DNA of 44,826 nt from Bacteroidia bacterium (GTDB taxonomy: Bacteria > Bacteroidota > Bacteroidia > Bacteroidales > VadinHA17), in NCBI GenBank assembly GCA_026391215.1, contig JAPLDX010000056.1, positions 1 to 44,826 of the forward strand. The letters are read 5' to 3'. The notes under the pieces were generated by a model that did no database searches, was not told the DNA's origin, and was given only the letters and a program-made list of their open reading frames with translations. Numbering within the stretch: the first letter of the stretch is position 1; each line of letters opens with the position of its first letter. Shown here in pieces: positions 8,167-16,803 of this stretch. The position numbers and the translations under genes are program-made.

Positions 8167-9317
8167 AGACCTACCAGCTGATAGTTTTCCTGCTAATTGT
8201 ATTTGCCGTTTATTTTATCGGGAATGCCTATATCTTTTTCAAGGGATATAATATTATTCCACCGGTAAGGGAGAAAAGGGTACTCTATACCATAATTTTT
8301 ATTGCGATCGCAGTCACTTTTATTGCTGCCAAAATACTTGAATCGAGACACTCTTCAGTTCTTACGGATATCCTGAACATAATCGGCGGATTCTGGATGG
8401 CCTTTATGTTATATGGATTTATTTTCCTGATCCTTTCGGATATAACAGCGCTTATTTTACGCATCCCGGGTATTATTAACAGCGGCAATATAATGAATTA
8501 CAGGAAGTGGGCATTTTTTATAACTGCAGGCATTTCAGTAGTTCTTATCCTCGGAGGTTTTATCAATGCTGTTATCCCTGTCGTAAGCAGATATGACATA
8601 ACCATAAACAAAGCAGCAGATGATGTAAAGGAATTGAAGATAGCGGCCGTATCAGATATTCACCTTGGAAGCATTATCCGCAAAAGAAGCCTAAAGAAAT
8701 TATCCGGAATGTTTGAACGGGAACAACCTGATATTGTTTTTCTTCTTGGAGATATAGTAGACGGGGAACTGGGCCCGGTTCTCAGGGGTGATCTGCTCCA
8801 GTACTTTACTATGCCTCATACTGTGGATGGTCTGTTTGCCATTACCGGCAATCATGAATTTATAGGAGGGGCTGATCGTACTATTCCCTATATCGAAAGC
8901 AAGGGGATCACTGTTCTTAAAGATGAAATTATTAAACTCCCCGGAGGCATTCAGCTGATAGGAAGGCTCGACAGGGATTCCCGAAGATTTTATGGAAAAG
9001 ATCGTCTGCCTCTTTCAGATCTGATGAAAGATATTGATCATTCAAGACCGGTGATCGTTCTCGATCACCAGCCCTTCAACCTTGAGGAAGCTGAGAAAAA
9101 CGGAGTTGATCTTCAGCTGTCGGGACACACTCATAACGGGCAGTTCTGGCCTTTGAATTACATTACCCGCAAGATGTATGAATTAAGCTATGGATACCAG
9201 AGGAAAGGTAACACTCAGATTATTGTGTCATCTGGTTTTGGATTATGGGGGCCTCGTGTGAGATCCGGAAGCAGGTCTGAAATGATTGTTATCAATGTTA
9301 ATTTTACTGCAGATTAA
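8163..9317 (+). CDS. membrane-anchored metallophosphoesterase (YkuE/YaeI-like)
   Basis: A 384-residue protein with four predicted N-terminal membrane helices (roughly residues 4-25, 40-60, 73-99 and 115-140) and a C-terminal calcineurin-like phosphoesterase domain from about residue 155. The metal-binding motifs are all present in order: SDIHLGS, LLGDIVDGE, ITGNHEF, LDHQPF and LSGHTHNGQFWP. Family relatives act on UDP-diacylglucosamine or phospholipid-type substrates, but the substrate is not clear here. It is the last gene of the plus-strand run. Its TAA (9315-9317) overlaps the TAA of convergent murF: the four bases TTAA at 9314-9317 contain both stops, which leaves no room for a terminator. 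Confidence 0.86.
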   Translation: MKTYQLIVFLLIVFAVYFIGNAYIFFKGYNIIPPVREKRVLYTIIFIAIAVTFIAAKILESRHSSVLTDILNIIGGFWMAFMLYGFIFLILSDITALILRIPGIINSGNIMNYRKWAFFITAGISVVLILGGFINAVIPVVSRYDITINKAADDVKELKIAAVSDIHLGSIIRKRSLKKLSGMFEREQPDIVFLLGDIVDGELGPVLRGDLLQYFTMPHTVDGLFAITGNHEFIGGADRTIPYIESKGITVLKDEIIKLPGGIQLIGRLDRDSRRFYGKDRLPLSDLMKDIDHSRPVIVLDHQPFNLEEAEKNGVDLQLSGHTHNGQFWPLNYITRKMYELSYGYQRKGNTQIIVSSGFGLWGPRVRSGSRSEMIVINVNFTAD

Positions 9318-10606
9318 AGCAGGTCATAGATCTGCTCAAGGGCCATCCCTCTTGATCCCTTTATCAGGATATGATTTCCTTTCACGGGTTTAGTTTTTAG
9401 AAACTCTTTAAGCCTTGCTACGTCGCGGAATGTTTTGAACCGGAAGCCCGCAGATACTTTACTGAATATTGGCCCGGTCAGGTATACATTTTTTATATTA
9501 TTATCACTCAGCACTTTGTGAATCTTTATATGCTCCTCCTCACTTTTATCTCCCAGTTCAAGCATATCTCCGAGAATGCAAATTTTATTTTCTGCCTTTA
9601 TTGCTGCAAACGATTCTATTGACATCCTCATGCTTAAAGGATTTGCATTATAAGAGTCGCAGATAAGAGTATTGTTTTTCGTCACCAGGACTTGAGATCT
9701 ATTGTTTCCGGGATTATAATTTTCGATTGCGTCAGCTATGTCATTCATTTCAACTCCGAAAAACAATCCGGTAGCAATCGCTGCTCTCACATTTTCAATA
9801 TTGAAAGTACCGAATAGCTTTGTTTTTAAAGTGTAGTCCTTATGCTGATACCTGACATGAAGGGTAAGGTTCAGGTCAGAAGGTACATAATTGACATAGA
9901 GATCAACACCTGTAGGATCTGAGAATGGCACTGCCCTGTTCACTATCCTGTATATTTTTTCTGAAAGCATCTGGTCCCTGTCATTGTAAAGTGCAATGCC
10001 GTTTATTTTCCTCAGGTGTTCATAGAGTTCTGTTTTAGTTTTCAGTACACCTTCCAGTGATCCGAAACCTTCAATATGTGCTGTGCCAACATTGGTTATC
10101 ATCCCATAGTCGGGTTTAGCTATCATGCACAGGGTGCGGATTTCACCGATATGGCTTGCTCCCATTTCGATAACCATCATTTCTGTGCCTTCGGGTGCTG
10201 AAAGAATTGTCAGCGGTACGCCGATCTGGTTATTCAGGTTTCCCCTGGTGGAATGAACCTTGAGTTTTTTTGATAATACGGCAGAAACAAGTTCTTTAGT
10301 TGTTGTTTTTCCGTTTGTCCCGGTAATTGCCAGGACAGAAGCATTCATTTCCTTTCTGTGATGAGAGGCAAGTGCCTGAAGTTCAATAAGACAATCGTCG
10401 ACGAGGATAGTTTTTTCGATTTCAAATGCTTCATCATCAATAATTGCCCAGGATGCGCCTTTTTCCAGTGCATCTGCAGCATATTTGTTCCCATTATATT
10501 TCTCGCCCCACAGAGCAAAGAATATCTGGTTCTTTCCTACTGTTCTGGAATCGGTGGAGACACCTGATGATTCCCTGAAAAGATGATAAAGCTGTTCCGT
10601 TTTCAT
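9314..10606 (-). CDS. murF: UDP-N-acetylmuramoyl-tripeptide--D-alanyl-D-alanine ligase
   Basis: A 430-residue Mur ligase that adds D-Ala-D-Ala to the peptidoglycan precursor in the cytoplasm. Visible features are STDSRTV at the start of the UDP-binding domain, the ATP loop AITGTNGKTTTKE at residues 93-105, the MVIEMGASHIGEI segment, the NVGTAHIEGFGS segment and the KTKTELYEHL lysine region, then the C-terminal DSYNANPLSM and LGDMLELG motifs. The frame is open to 10627, but those extra codons lie in the terminator hairpin and its T-run; the ATG at 10606 is used here and begins MKTEQLYHLF. It follows gldJ, a neighbourhood shared with other T9SS-carrying Bacteroidota as far as I recall. Confidence 0.92.
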   Translation of the reverse strand: MKTEQLYHLFRESSGVSTDSRTVGKNQIFFALWGEKYNGNKYAADALEKGASWAIIDDEAFEIEKTILVDDCLIELQALASHHRKEMNASVLAITGTNGKTTTKELVSAVLSKKLKVHSTRGNLNNQIGVPLTILSAPEGTEMMVIEMGASHIGEIRTLCMIAKPDYGMITNVGTAHIEGFGSLEGVLKTKTELYEHLRKINGIALYNDRDQMLSEKIYRIVNRAVPFSDPTGVDLYVNYVPSDLNLTLHVRYQHKDYTLKTKLFGTFNIENVRAAIATGLFFGVEMNDIADAIENYNPGNNRSQVLVTKNNTLICDSYNANPLSMRMSIESFAAIKAENKICILGDMLELGDKSEEEHIKIHKVLSDNNIKNVYLTGPIFSKVSAGFRFKTFRDVARLKEFLKTKPVKGNHILIKGSRGMALEQIYDLL

Positions 10607-10612
10607 ATTTTC

Positions 10613-10646
10613 AAAAAAATGCCTCATTATGCAATCATAATGAGGC
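10613..10646 (-). terminator. Rho-independent terminator between gldJ and murF
   Basis: On the minus strand a perfect 11-bp stem (GCCTCATTATG pairing with CATAATGAGGC, 10621-10646, 4-base loop) is followed by ATTTTTTT. It lies 21 bp after the gldJ stop and 6 bp before the murF ATG, so it can end gldJ transcription. Any murF read-through must pass it, or murF must use a promoter hidden in this short interval. Confidence 0.8.
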
Positions 10647-10667
10647 TATTCACTGGAGTAATTTCCT

Positions 10668-12176
10668 TTAAAATCCTGCAGGGCTTCCTACCCTTATCAT
10701 TGCGCATCTGAATCCGATATCGTCGCGTGATTCTTCCTGGTCGAGGAATCTCCTTGTTGAAGGATTAAGCCAATAGGCTCTGTCTTTCCATGATCCTCCC
10801 TTATATACCCTTGCATTATCATTAATGAGAGTTACAAAGTCGGCCATTCCACCTCCTGTACCAAGATCCTGCGCATACATCCTGAGTGATGCTTTTTTGC
10901 CATCATCAGCAAGCCAGTCAGTTACTGCTGACGATGTGAGATCACCATCCCTGAAATTCCTGTAGTCACCTTTCTGATAGTTATACCTGTTGGCTACATT
11001 GGCGTCCTTTACGGTATCAACATATAATCTTCCAAGATTTCCTTTAGTAACTACATTACCATTGGCATCACGACGCAGGTCGGTATAAACGTTACCCCTG
11101 AAAGGATTGAATCCGTCTACATCATCCGGGCTAAGAGGACGGTAGACATCCTGTACCCATTCATTAACATTGCCTGACATGCAATAAAGTCCATAGTCGT
11201 TTGGCCAGTATGATTTTACTTCGCTTGTTATGCTTGCATTATCGTTAAGGCTCCCGGCAACCCCCATCATATCGCCCCTGCCACGAACAAAGTTTGCCAT
11301 CATTTCACCCTGTGATCTGGTAGCTGCATTTCTTACATTGTGTCCGTCCCATGGGTATATTCTTCTTTCATAAATTCTTTCTTCAAAAGTATTTCCCCTG
11401 AGCGCATAGGCAGCAAATTCCCATTCTGCTTCAGTAGGAAGCCTGTAGCTGGGAAGCAGTAAGCCATCCTCAAAATTTGTTCTGCGTTCGGTCTGATTGG
11501 GATTAAGGCTCTCTCTCAGCTGGTTGACAACACCTTCATACTGTCCGGCAAGATAAGCTTCAGTATTAAAGTTGTTCTGGTTCGACTGTGCCGGATCGGG
11601 ATTTAATTCTCCCTCATCAATCAGAAGCTGTTCATTCACTCGGTCGCTTCTCCAGAGACAATAGTCGTTAGCTTTCAGCCAGCTAACTCCAACAACAGGA
11701 TAATTATTATATGACGGGTGTCTGAAATAATATTGTACATAGGGATCATTGAAACCCATTGGACTTCTCCATACAAGTGTATCAGGAAGTGATCTCCTGT
11801 ATACTTCCGGGTAATCAATATAAACACGTCTGAGCCAGAACAGATACTCCCGGTAATCAACATTCTTCACCTCTGTTTCATCCATATAGAATGAAGATAC
11901 TGTTACAGTCCTTGGCTTATTGTTCCAGTCAAACAATACGTCCTGCTGCACCTGTCCCATTGTAAAGCGTCCGCCTTCTATGAGAACCAGGCCCGGACCT
12001 GTCTGCTGTTCGCCTTCAAGAGTAACCTCAAATCCGCCATTATCCGGACTATTATAATCCCATCCAGTAGTTGAGGAAACATTAGGATCACCACCTCCCT
12101 TCCCCTTGAATAGACTACAGGACACCAGGAAGAGTGAGGCTAAGAATATAACCGATAATGTTCTGAATTTATACAT
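10668..12176 (-). CDS. gldJ: GldJ-type gliding motility / T9SS lipoprotein (SUMF1-like)
   Basis: A 502-residue lipoprotein with a signal peptide ending in LFLVSC (lipidated Cys20), then one formylglycine-generating-enzyme/SUMF1-like domain (about residues 60-495). GldJ-like features are TGWDYN...NGGFEV after the linker, GLVLIEGGRFTMGQVQ, SFYMDETEVKN, LPDTLVW, HPSYNNYPVVGVSW and WRSDRVNE. Near the C-terminus are CMSGNVNEWVQDVY and VYKGGSWKDRAYWL. GldJ and GldK are paralogues; wording of these motifs and the porU-porV neighbourhood favour GldJ. In Flavobacterium johnsoniae GldJ is needed for gliding and stabilises GldK in the T9SS. Enzymatic activity is not expected. The start is supported by a clear Shine-Dalgarno site. 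Confidence 0.85.
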   Translation of the reverse strand: MYKFRTLSVIFLASLFLVSCSLFKGKGGGDPNVSSTTGWDYNSPDNGGFEVTLEGEQQTGPGLVLIEGGRFTMGQVQQDVLFDWNNKPRTVTVSSFYMDETEVKNVDYREYLFWLRRVYIDYPEVYRRSLPDTLVWRSPMGFNDPYVQYYFRHPSYNNYPVVGVSWLKANDYCLWRSDRVNEQLLIDEGELNPDPAQSNQNNFNTEAYLAGQYEGVVNQLRESLNPNQTERRTNFEDGLLLPSYRLPTEAEWEFAAYALRGNTFEERIYERRIYPWDGHNVRNAATRSQGEMMANFVRGRGDMMGVAGSLNDNASITSEVKSYWPNDYGLYCMSGNVNEWVQDVYRPLSPDDVDGFNPFRGNVYTDLRRDANGNVVTKGNLGRLYVDTVKDANVANRYNYQKGDYRNFRDGDLTSSAVTDWLADDGKKASLRMYAQDLGTGGGMADFVTLINDNARVYKGGSWKDRAYWLNPSTRRFLDQEESRDDIGFRCAMIRVGSPAGF

Positions 12177-12178
12177 AA

Positions 12179-12184
12179 CTCCTT
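12179..12184 (-). promoter_or_regulatory. Shine-Dalgarno site of gldJ
   Basis: AAGGAG on the minus strand ends 2 bases before the gldJ ATG (12174-12176). It is one of the few clear ribosome-binding sites in this window, where most genes have AT-rich leaders with none. The very short spacer is unusual, but the site still supports this start. Confidence 0.55.
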
Positions 12185-12209
12185 AAATTTTATGGCTTTT
12201 ATCGAAATT

Positions 12210-12217
12210 CAAATATA
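12210..12217 (-). promoter_or_regulatory. -7 promoter element (TATATTTG) upstream of gldJ
   Basis: Exact match to the Bacteroidota -7 consensus TAnnTTTG, 33 bp before the gldJ start. No well-spaced -33 TTTG was found. It suggests gldJ can be transcribed separately from the sprF-like gene upstream. Confidence 0.5.
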
Positions 12218-12258
12218 ATAATATTAATACAAAATTCTTTTCCAAACATCAAATATAA

Positions 12259-13227
12259 CTACAATTTGGGAAAATTTATTGTTTTAACTGTTTTTCTTTT
12301 ATCAACATTATTTAAACGGAGAGCTATACCTGTATGATGCAGAAGCGAAAATGGCAGCAGGTCTTGTCCTGACAGAATATTAAAACGATAATTGTAAAAA
12401 ATGTTCAGAGCACCTGTATTTACTGAGAATCCTGTTTGGATATCCATGTTCTTCCCATTGCCAGCTATCACTAATGAACTAATTGATAGATAATTGAATT
12501 TAAATACAGCACCGGCTCCTCCTGCGACTGACTCTTTCTGGATTTGGAAAATCCCTATAGGAAATATCTTCACCTCCTTTTCACTGCTGAGGTCGAAATC
12601 GCCTGCAATATGCATAAAAAGCTGACGTTTAAGCTTCCCCTCCGCCAGGTCGCTTACCGACAGATCAGGCTCTGCCAGATGGTTTACGGAGAGTCCTCCG
12701 AAAATCCTGCCTGTATAAAACATGAATCCGGTGCCAAGGTCAAATATTGTACGCCCTTCAGAAGCGAGAAGCTCACCGGCAGGGAAAACAATACCTCCCA
12801 GCGGATCTATCTGATCGGGAAGAATCGCTCCTCCAAAGCTGTATCCCCTGTGATAAAATGATGCAGACAATCCTGCACTGAAATACAGATCTTTCCCCGC
12901 CTGGAAGAAATATGAATACGACAGTCCACCCTTCAGATCATTGATAATCCCTCCCAGGTATTCATTTGTGATAAATATGCCTGCCCCTCCGTGAAGCGAT
13001 GGGAAGTAACCATCATATGAGAAAAAGGCTGAATGAAGATTATATGCATTACCCGGATATAAATTCATGTATGAAATCCGGATATATCCATCCCCCTCAG
13101 CTCCCGTAATGGCGGGATTACCTGTCAGTGTAAGCTGATAACCCGGGCCGTAACCGGTTCCCTGGCTAAAGATTTCTGATGTGATGGTCAGGAGAACAAT
13201 CAGTAATAACCGGAGATATTTCGACAT
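12259..13227 (-). CDS. PorP/SprF family outer-membrane protein
   Basis: A 322-residue predicted outer-membrane beta-barrel of the Bacteroidota-specific PorP/SprF family. It has a signal peptide (MSKYLRLLLIVLLTITSEIFSQ), the early NPAITG motif, and the mid-protein GGLSVNHLAEP motif that recurs in this family. The rest is alternating hydrophobic/polar strand-like sequence with Gly and aromatic residues. Most PorP/SprF proteins support secretion or anchoring of particular T9SS substrates. Here it precedes gldJ in the same direction and is divergent from porU, which fits a T9SS role. The frame is open to a TTG at 13236, but the ATG at 13227 fits the signal peptide. Which PorP/SprF subgroup it belongs to is not clear. 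Confidence 0.8.
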   Translation of the reverse strand: MSKYLRLLLIVLLTITSEIFSQGTGYGPGYQLTLTGNPAITGAEGDGYIRISYMNLYPGNAYNLHSAFFSYDGYFPSLHGGAGIFITNEYLGGIINDLKGGLSYSYFFQAGKDLYFSAGLSASFYHRGYSFGGAILPDQIDPLGGIVFPAGELLASEGRTIFDLGTGFMFYTGRIFGGLSVNHLAEPDLSVSDLAEGKLKRQLFMHIAGDFDLSSEKEVKIFPIGIFQIQKESVAGGAGAVFKFNYLSISSLVIAGNGKNMDIQTGFSVNTGALNIFYNYRFNILSGQDLLPFSLLHHTGIALRLNNVDKRKTVKTINFPKL

Positions 13228-13286
13228 AATTGACAATACTGCAATATCAACGTAATGACAACGTTATTATTTTGACCATAAGTTAA

Positions 13287-13294
13287 CAAACATA
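13287..13294 (-). promoter_or_regulatory. -7 promoter element (TATGTTTG) for the sprF-like gene
   Basis: Exact TAnnTTTG match on the minus strand, 59 bp before the sprF-like ATG. It lies 11 bp from the opposite-strand porU element, so the two promoters are nearly back-to-back. Confidence 0.5.
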
Positions 13295-13305
13295 AAGCAC
13301 ATTTC

Positions 13306-13313
13306 TATCTTTG
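13306..13313 (+). promoter_or_regulatory. -7 promoter element (TATCTTTG) for porU
   Basis: Exact TAnnTTTG match ending only 8 bp before the porU ATG at 13322. With a start site about 3-7 bases beyond the element, the message would be almost leaderless. No -33 element with good spacing was seen. Confidence 0.6.
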
Positions 13314-13321
13314 TCAGTTAA

Positions 13322-16300
13322 ATGAACAGAATATTATTTATAATAATACTCTGCATTCTGTCTGTGCATTTTCAAATGAACGGACAGCAGGCTAAAGATA
13401 GTTATGCTTCATCATCTGTTCTGTCTTCGGGAACATGGTTCAAAATAGCTATTCTGAAGGATGGTATTTACAGGATCGACTATTCAAAACTGAAGCAGAT
13501 CGGAATAGCTGATCCTGCCAAAGCACGGATATATGCAAACAACTATGGCCAGCTCTCTTATTTTAATGATGACCCGAAACCCGATGATCTGACAGAGATC
13601 GCATTGTATACCGAAACCGGAGTTGACGGAATATTCAATGAAGGAGATTACCTGTTGTTTTACGGTCAGGGAACAGGCAGATGGAAATACAATACAACTG
13701 CCGGTGATTTTGACTTTATTAGGCATAATTATTCTGATACAGCTTTCTATTTCATTTCATCAGGGAGCATGCAGGGAAAGAGAATTTTGAATTCTGCCGA
13801 ACCTGCGGGATCATCAAATTTTTACAGCTCAGAATCAGATGCCCTGTTTATCCATGAACAGGAGAACGAGAACCTTATCAGATCAGGCAGGGAGTGGTAT
13901 CAACGGGTATCATCCATTTCAGGTGCTGTTATAAACCCTGAATTTACTGACCTTGTAAGCGGTGAAAAAATAAAGGTAAGGATCAGGGTGCTTGCAAGAG
14001 CTCCTGTATCTACAATTTTCAGATTATATGAAGAGTCGACACTTCATAAGAATATCCAGGTACAGGCAGTGAATTTGTACGCCTATACCGGGACATGGGC
14101 ACAAATATCTGACTCATCCGTATCAATAGTTCCCAGGTCATTATCGCCAAAATTTGAGATCAGATTTTTTAATAATGGCGAACCAGGCGCTGACGGATGG
14201 CTCGATTTTATAAAGCTTCAGGCAAGAAAAGTGAACATATTTAACGGACAAACTTCATTTTTTACTGATAGCAGATCTGTAGGTGCAGGGCGGATAACTG
14301 AATTCATGATAAACAGTACCACCGGCAATCCTTTCATATGGGACATTACCGATCCTTCGAATCCAAAGAGGATCAGCTATACAAAGGATAACGGGGAAAT
14401 CAGGTTCAAAGCCTTAACTGATACGCTTAAATCATTTGTCCTGTTTATTGAGGCAAACTACCTGACGCCATTGATCAAGCCAGTCTCTGTGCCAAATCAG
14501 GATCTTCATGGTTCAGATCCGGTAGATATGATAATCGTTACCCATCCTCTGTTCAGAAAATATGCTGAAGAGCTTGCCAGCCTGCATCTCTCTAATAGTG
14601 GCCTCATTTCACAGGTAGTAACACCTGAAGAAATATATAATGAGTTTTCAGGCGGTGTGCCGGATATTGCTGCAATAAGGAACTATGTCAGGATGAAATA
14701 CATTAAACAGCACGATACTGCACATCCTATGAAATATCTTCTTCTTTTCGGCGATGGTTCATATGAGAATAGAACGCTTCCTCCTGATAACCCTAATTTC
14801 GTTCCCACTTATCAGTCACAGAATTCAAATGTAATTGTATCGTCATTCACATCAGATGATTTCTATGGTCTTCTTGGGGATGGTGAAGGAGAAGCACAGG
14901 GAACGGAAGATGTAGGCATCGGCCGACTGCCGGCTTCCGATACTGCACAGGCACGGATACTTGTATCCAAAATCAGACGGTATCTGGATCCATCCAACCA
15001 GGGAGACTGGAAAAATATTATCTGCATAACCGCTGACGATGAAGACGGGAACACCCATATGTCTGATGCAGAAGGACTATCAGCGCTTTTGAGAGACAGT
15101 GTCAAATCATTTAATATCGACAAAATATATCTTGATGCCTTTAAACAAGTCACTTCAATAAACGGGCAATCCTATCCTGATGTGGAAAAAGCAATATATG
15201 ACCGAATTAATTCGGGGTGCCTCATTTTTAATTATGTCGGACATGGAAGCGAGAATGGACTGGCCGCTGAAAGGGTTATAAAAACTGCAGATATTAACTC
15301 ATGGATGAATGGGGCAAAGCTTCCCCTTTTTATTACAGCAACATGCGAATTCAGCAGGTTCGATGACGTGGAAAAGGACATAATTACAGGTGAATGGAAA
15401 ATAAAGACCTCAGCAGGTGAGATGGTGCTCATGAATGAGAACGGCGGAGGGATAGCATTGATGTCTACTACCCGTGTTGTATATTCAGCACCAAATTATT
15501 TTCTTAATAAGAACATATTTAATTACGCTTTTGACCGTGATACCTCAGGCAATGTCATGAGATTGGGAGATATTATACGATTGGCTAAAAACAGTTCGGG
15601 AAGTGGCTCTAATAAAAGGAATTTTACACTTCTCGGCGATCCTGCAGTAATTCTGGCTTATCCGTGGCACGGACAGGTAGTAACAGATTCAGTAAACCAC
15701 TTAAGTATTATCAACGGCAGTGACAGCCTTAAAGCATTATCACAGGTTACAATTTCAGGACATATTGAAAATGCCCGCGGCCTGACCCTTAGCGATTTTA
15801 ACGGGACAGTCTCTCCGATAGTGTATGATAAAGTATCGACAATTAAGACACTGGCAAATGATGGCGGACAATCGATGAAATTTGATATCAGGAATAATAT
15901 TCTTTTCAGTGGCAAGACAAAAGCTGATAACGGAAATTTCAGCTTTACATTTATTGTGCCGAGAGATATAGATTATGCATTTGGTTCAGGTAAAATAAGC
16001 TACTATGCAAACGATGCCTCACGGGATATGAATGGCAATTTTTCGGATATAATTGTGGGTGGATTCGCCGAAACGACTGTGGTTGATACTGTCGGACCGG
16101 ATATCGACCTGTTTATGAACGACACTCTTTTCAGGAACGGCGGAATTACGGATATTAACCCACGAATGCTTGCAATTATAGAGGATAAGGGGGGTATCAA
16201 TACAACTGGTTCAGGAATAGGGCACGACCTGACAGCATACCTTGACAATGACAGGAACAAATCGTTTGTCCTCAATAATTATTTTGAAAATGACTTTGAT

Positions 16301-16744
16301 AACTATATGAAAGGGAAAATCATATATGATCTTTCTGAACTCACCGAAGGAAATCATTCCCTTACGATAAAAGCATGGGATAACTACAATAACTCATCAG
16401 AAAAATCAATTGTATTCCTTGTCGAAACCAACGGCAAATTCATACTGACAAACCTGCTCAACTATCCGAATCCGATAGTAAACGGAACAAAGATAACCGC
16501 CGGGCATAACAGGCCGGATGAGGACCTTGAAATCACTATCAGCATTTTTGATATGAGCGGCCGGATAATCAGGATCATAAAGACAACATTGTATTCTACG
16601 GGTTATCAGATTTCTCCTGTAGAATGGGATGGCAACATTGAATCCGGGAAAAGAGCAGGGAGAGGCATCTATCCCTACCGTGTGTCAGTGAGAACAGGAG
16701 GAGGAGAATCGGCAGAAAGCTCAGGCCGGATGATCATTTTATAA
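13322..16744 (+). CDS. porU: T9SS sortase PorU (C25 gingipain-like peptidase)
   Basis: An 1140-residue cell-surface transpeptidase-type sortase that removes the C-terminal signal of T9SS cargo. A signal peptide (residues 1-21, ending NGQ) is followed by a long beta-rich region, then a C25 peptidase domain (about residues 390-780). The catalytic pair is His641 in NYVGHGSENG and Cys675 in ITATCEFSRFDD, both intact. The last ~95 residues (from LLNYPNPI at 1044) resemble a type A T9SS C-terminal domain; P. gingivalis PorU has such a domain that is kept. Length is close to the 1158 residues of P. gingivalis PorU. porV follows 59 bp downstream on the same strand, as in other Bacteroidota. Confidence 0.93.
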   Translation: MNRILFIIILCILSVHFQMNGQQAKDSYASSSVLSSGTWFKIAILKDGIYRIDYSKLKQIGIADPAKARIYANNYGQLSYFNDDPKPDDLTEIALYTETGVDGIFNEGDYLLFYGQGTGRWKYNTTAGDFDFIRHNYSDTAFYFISSGSMQGKRILNSAEPAGSSNFYSSESDALFIHEQENENLIRSGREWYQRVSSISGAVINPEFTDLVSGEKIKVRIRVLARAPVSTIFRLYEESTLHKNIQVQAVNLYAYTGTWAQISDSSVSIVPRSLSPKFEIRFFNNGEPGADGWLDFIKLQARKVNIFNGQTSFFTDSRSVGAGRITEFMINSTTGNPFIWDITDPSNPKRISYTKDNGEIRFKALTDTLKSFVLFIEANYLTPLIKPVSVPNQDLHGSDPVDMIIVTHPLFRKYAEELASLHLSNSGLISQVVTPEEIYNEFSGGVPDIAAIRNYVRMKYIKQHDTAHPMKYLLLFGDGSYENRTLPPDNPNFVPTYQSQNSNVIVSSFTSDDFYGLLGDGEGEAQGTEDVGIGRLPASDTAQARILVSKIRRYLDPSNQGDWKNIICITADDEDGNTHMSDAEGLSALLRDSVKSFNIDKIYLDAFKQVTSINGQSYPDVEKAIYDRINSGCLIFNYVGHGSENGLAAERVIKTADINSWMNGAKLPLFITATCEFSRFDDVEKDIITGEWKIKTSAGEMVLMNENGGGIALMSTTRVVYSAPNYFLNKNIFNYAFDRDTSGNVMRLGDIIRLAKNSSGSGSNKRNFTLLGDPAVILAYPWHGQVVTDSVNHLSIINGSDSLKALSQVTISGHIENARGLTLSDFNGTVSPIVYDKVSTIKTLANDGGQSMKFDIRNNILFSGKTKADNGNFSFTFIVPRDIDYAFGSGKISYYANDASRDMNGNFSDIIVGGFAETTVVDTVGPDIDLFMNDTLFRNGGITDINPRMLAIIEDKGGINTTGSGIGHDLTAYLDNDRNKSFVLNNYFENDFDNYMKGKIIYDLSELTEGNHSLTIKAWDNYNNSSEKSIVFLVETNGKFILTNLLNYPNPIVNGTKITAGHNRPDEDLEITISIFDMSGRIIRIIKTTLYSTGYQISPVEWDGNIESGKRAGRGIYPYRVSVRTGGGESAESSGRMIIL

Positions 16745-16777
16745 CTATAACACAATAAGACAGGTAAAAAATTGTTT

Positions 16778-16785
16778 TATATTTG
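16778..16785 (+). promoter_or_regulatory. -7 promoter element (TATATTTG) for porV
   Basis: Exact TAnnTTTG match 18 bp before the porV ATG at 16804 and 33 bp after the porU stop. It also shows that the in-frame TTG at 16783 would lie inside the promoter, which supports the ATG start. Confidence 0.55.
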
Positions 16786-16803
16786 CACTTTCGAAGTATC
16801 AGA

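Noticed and set aside
12544..12861. 105-codon plus-strand frame opposite the sprF-like gene
   Set aside because: Antisense to a conserved beta-barrel gene and shows no family motif.
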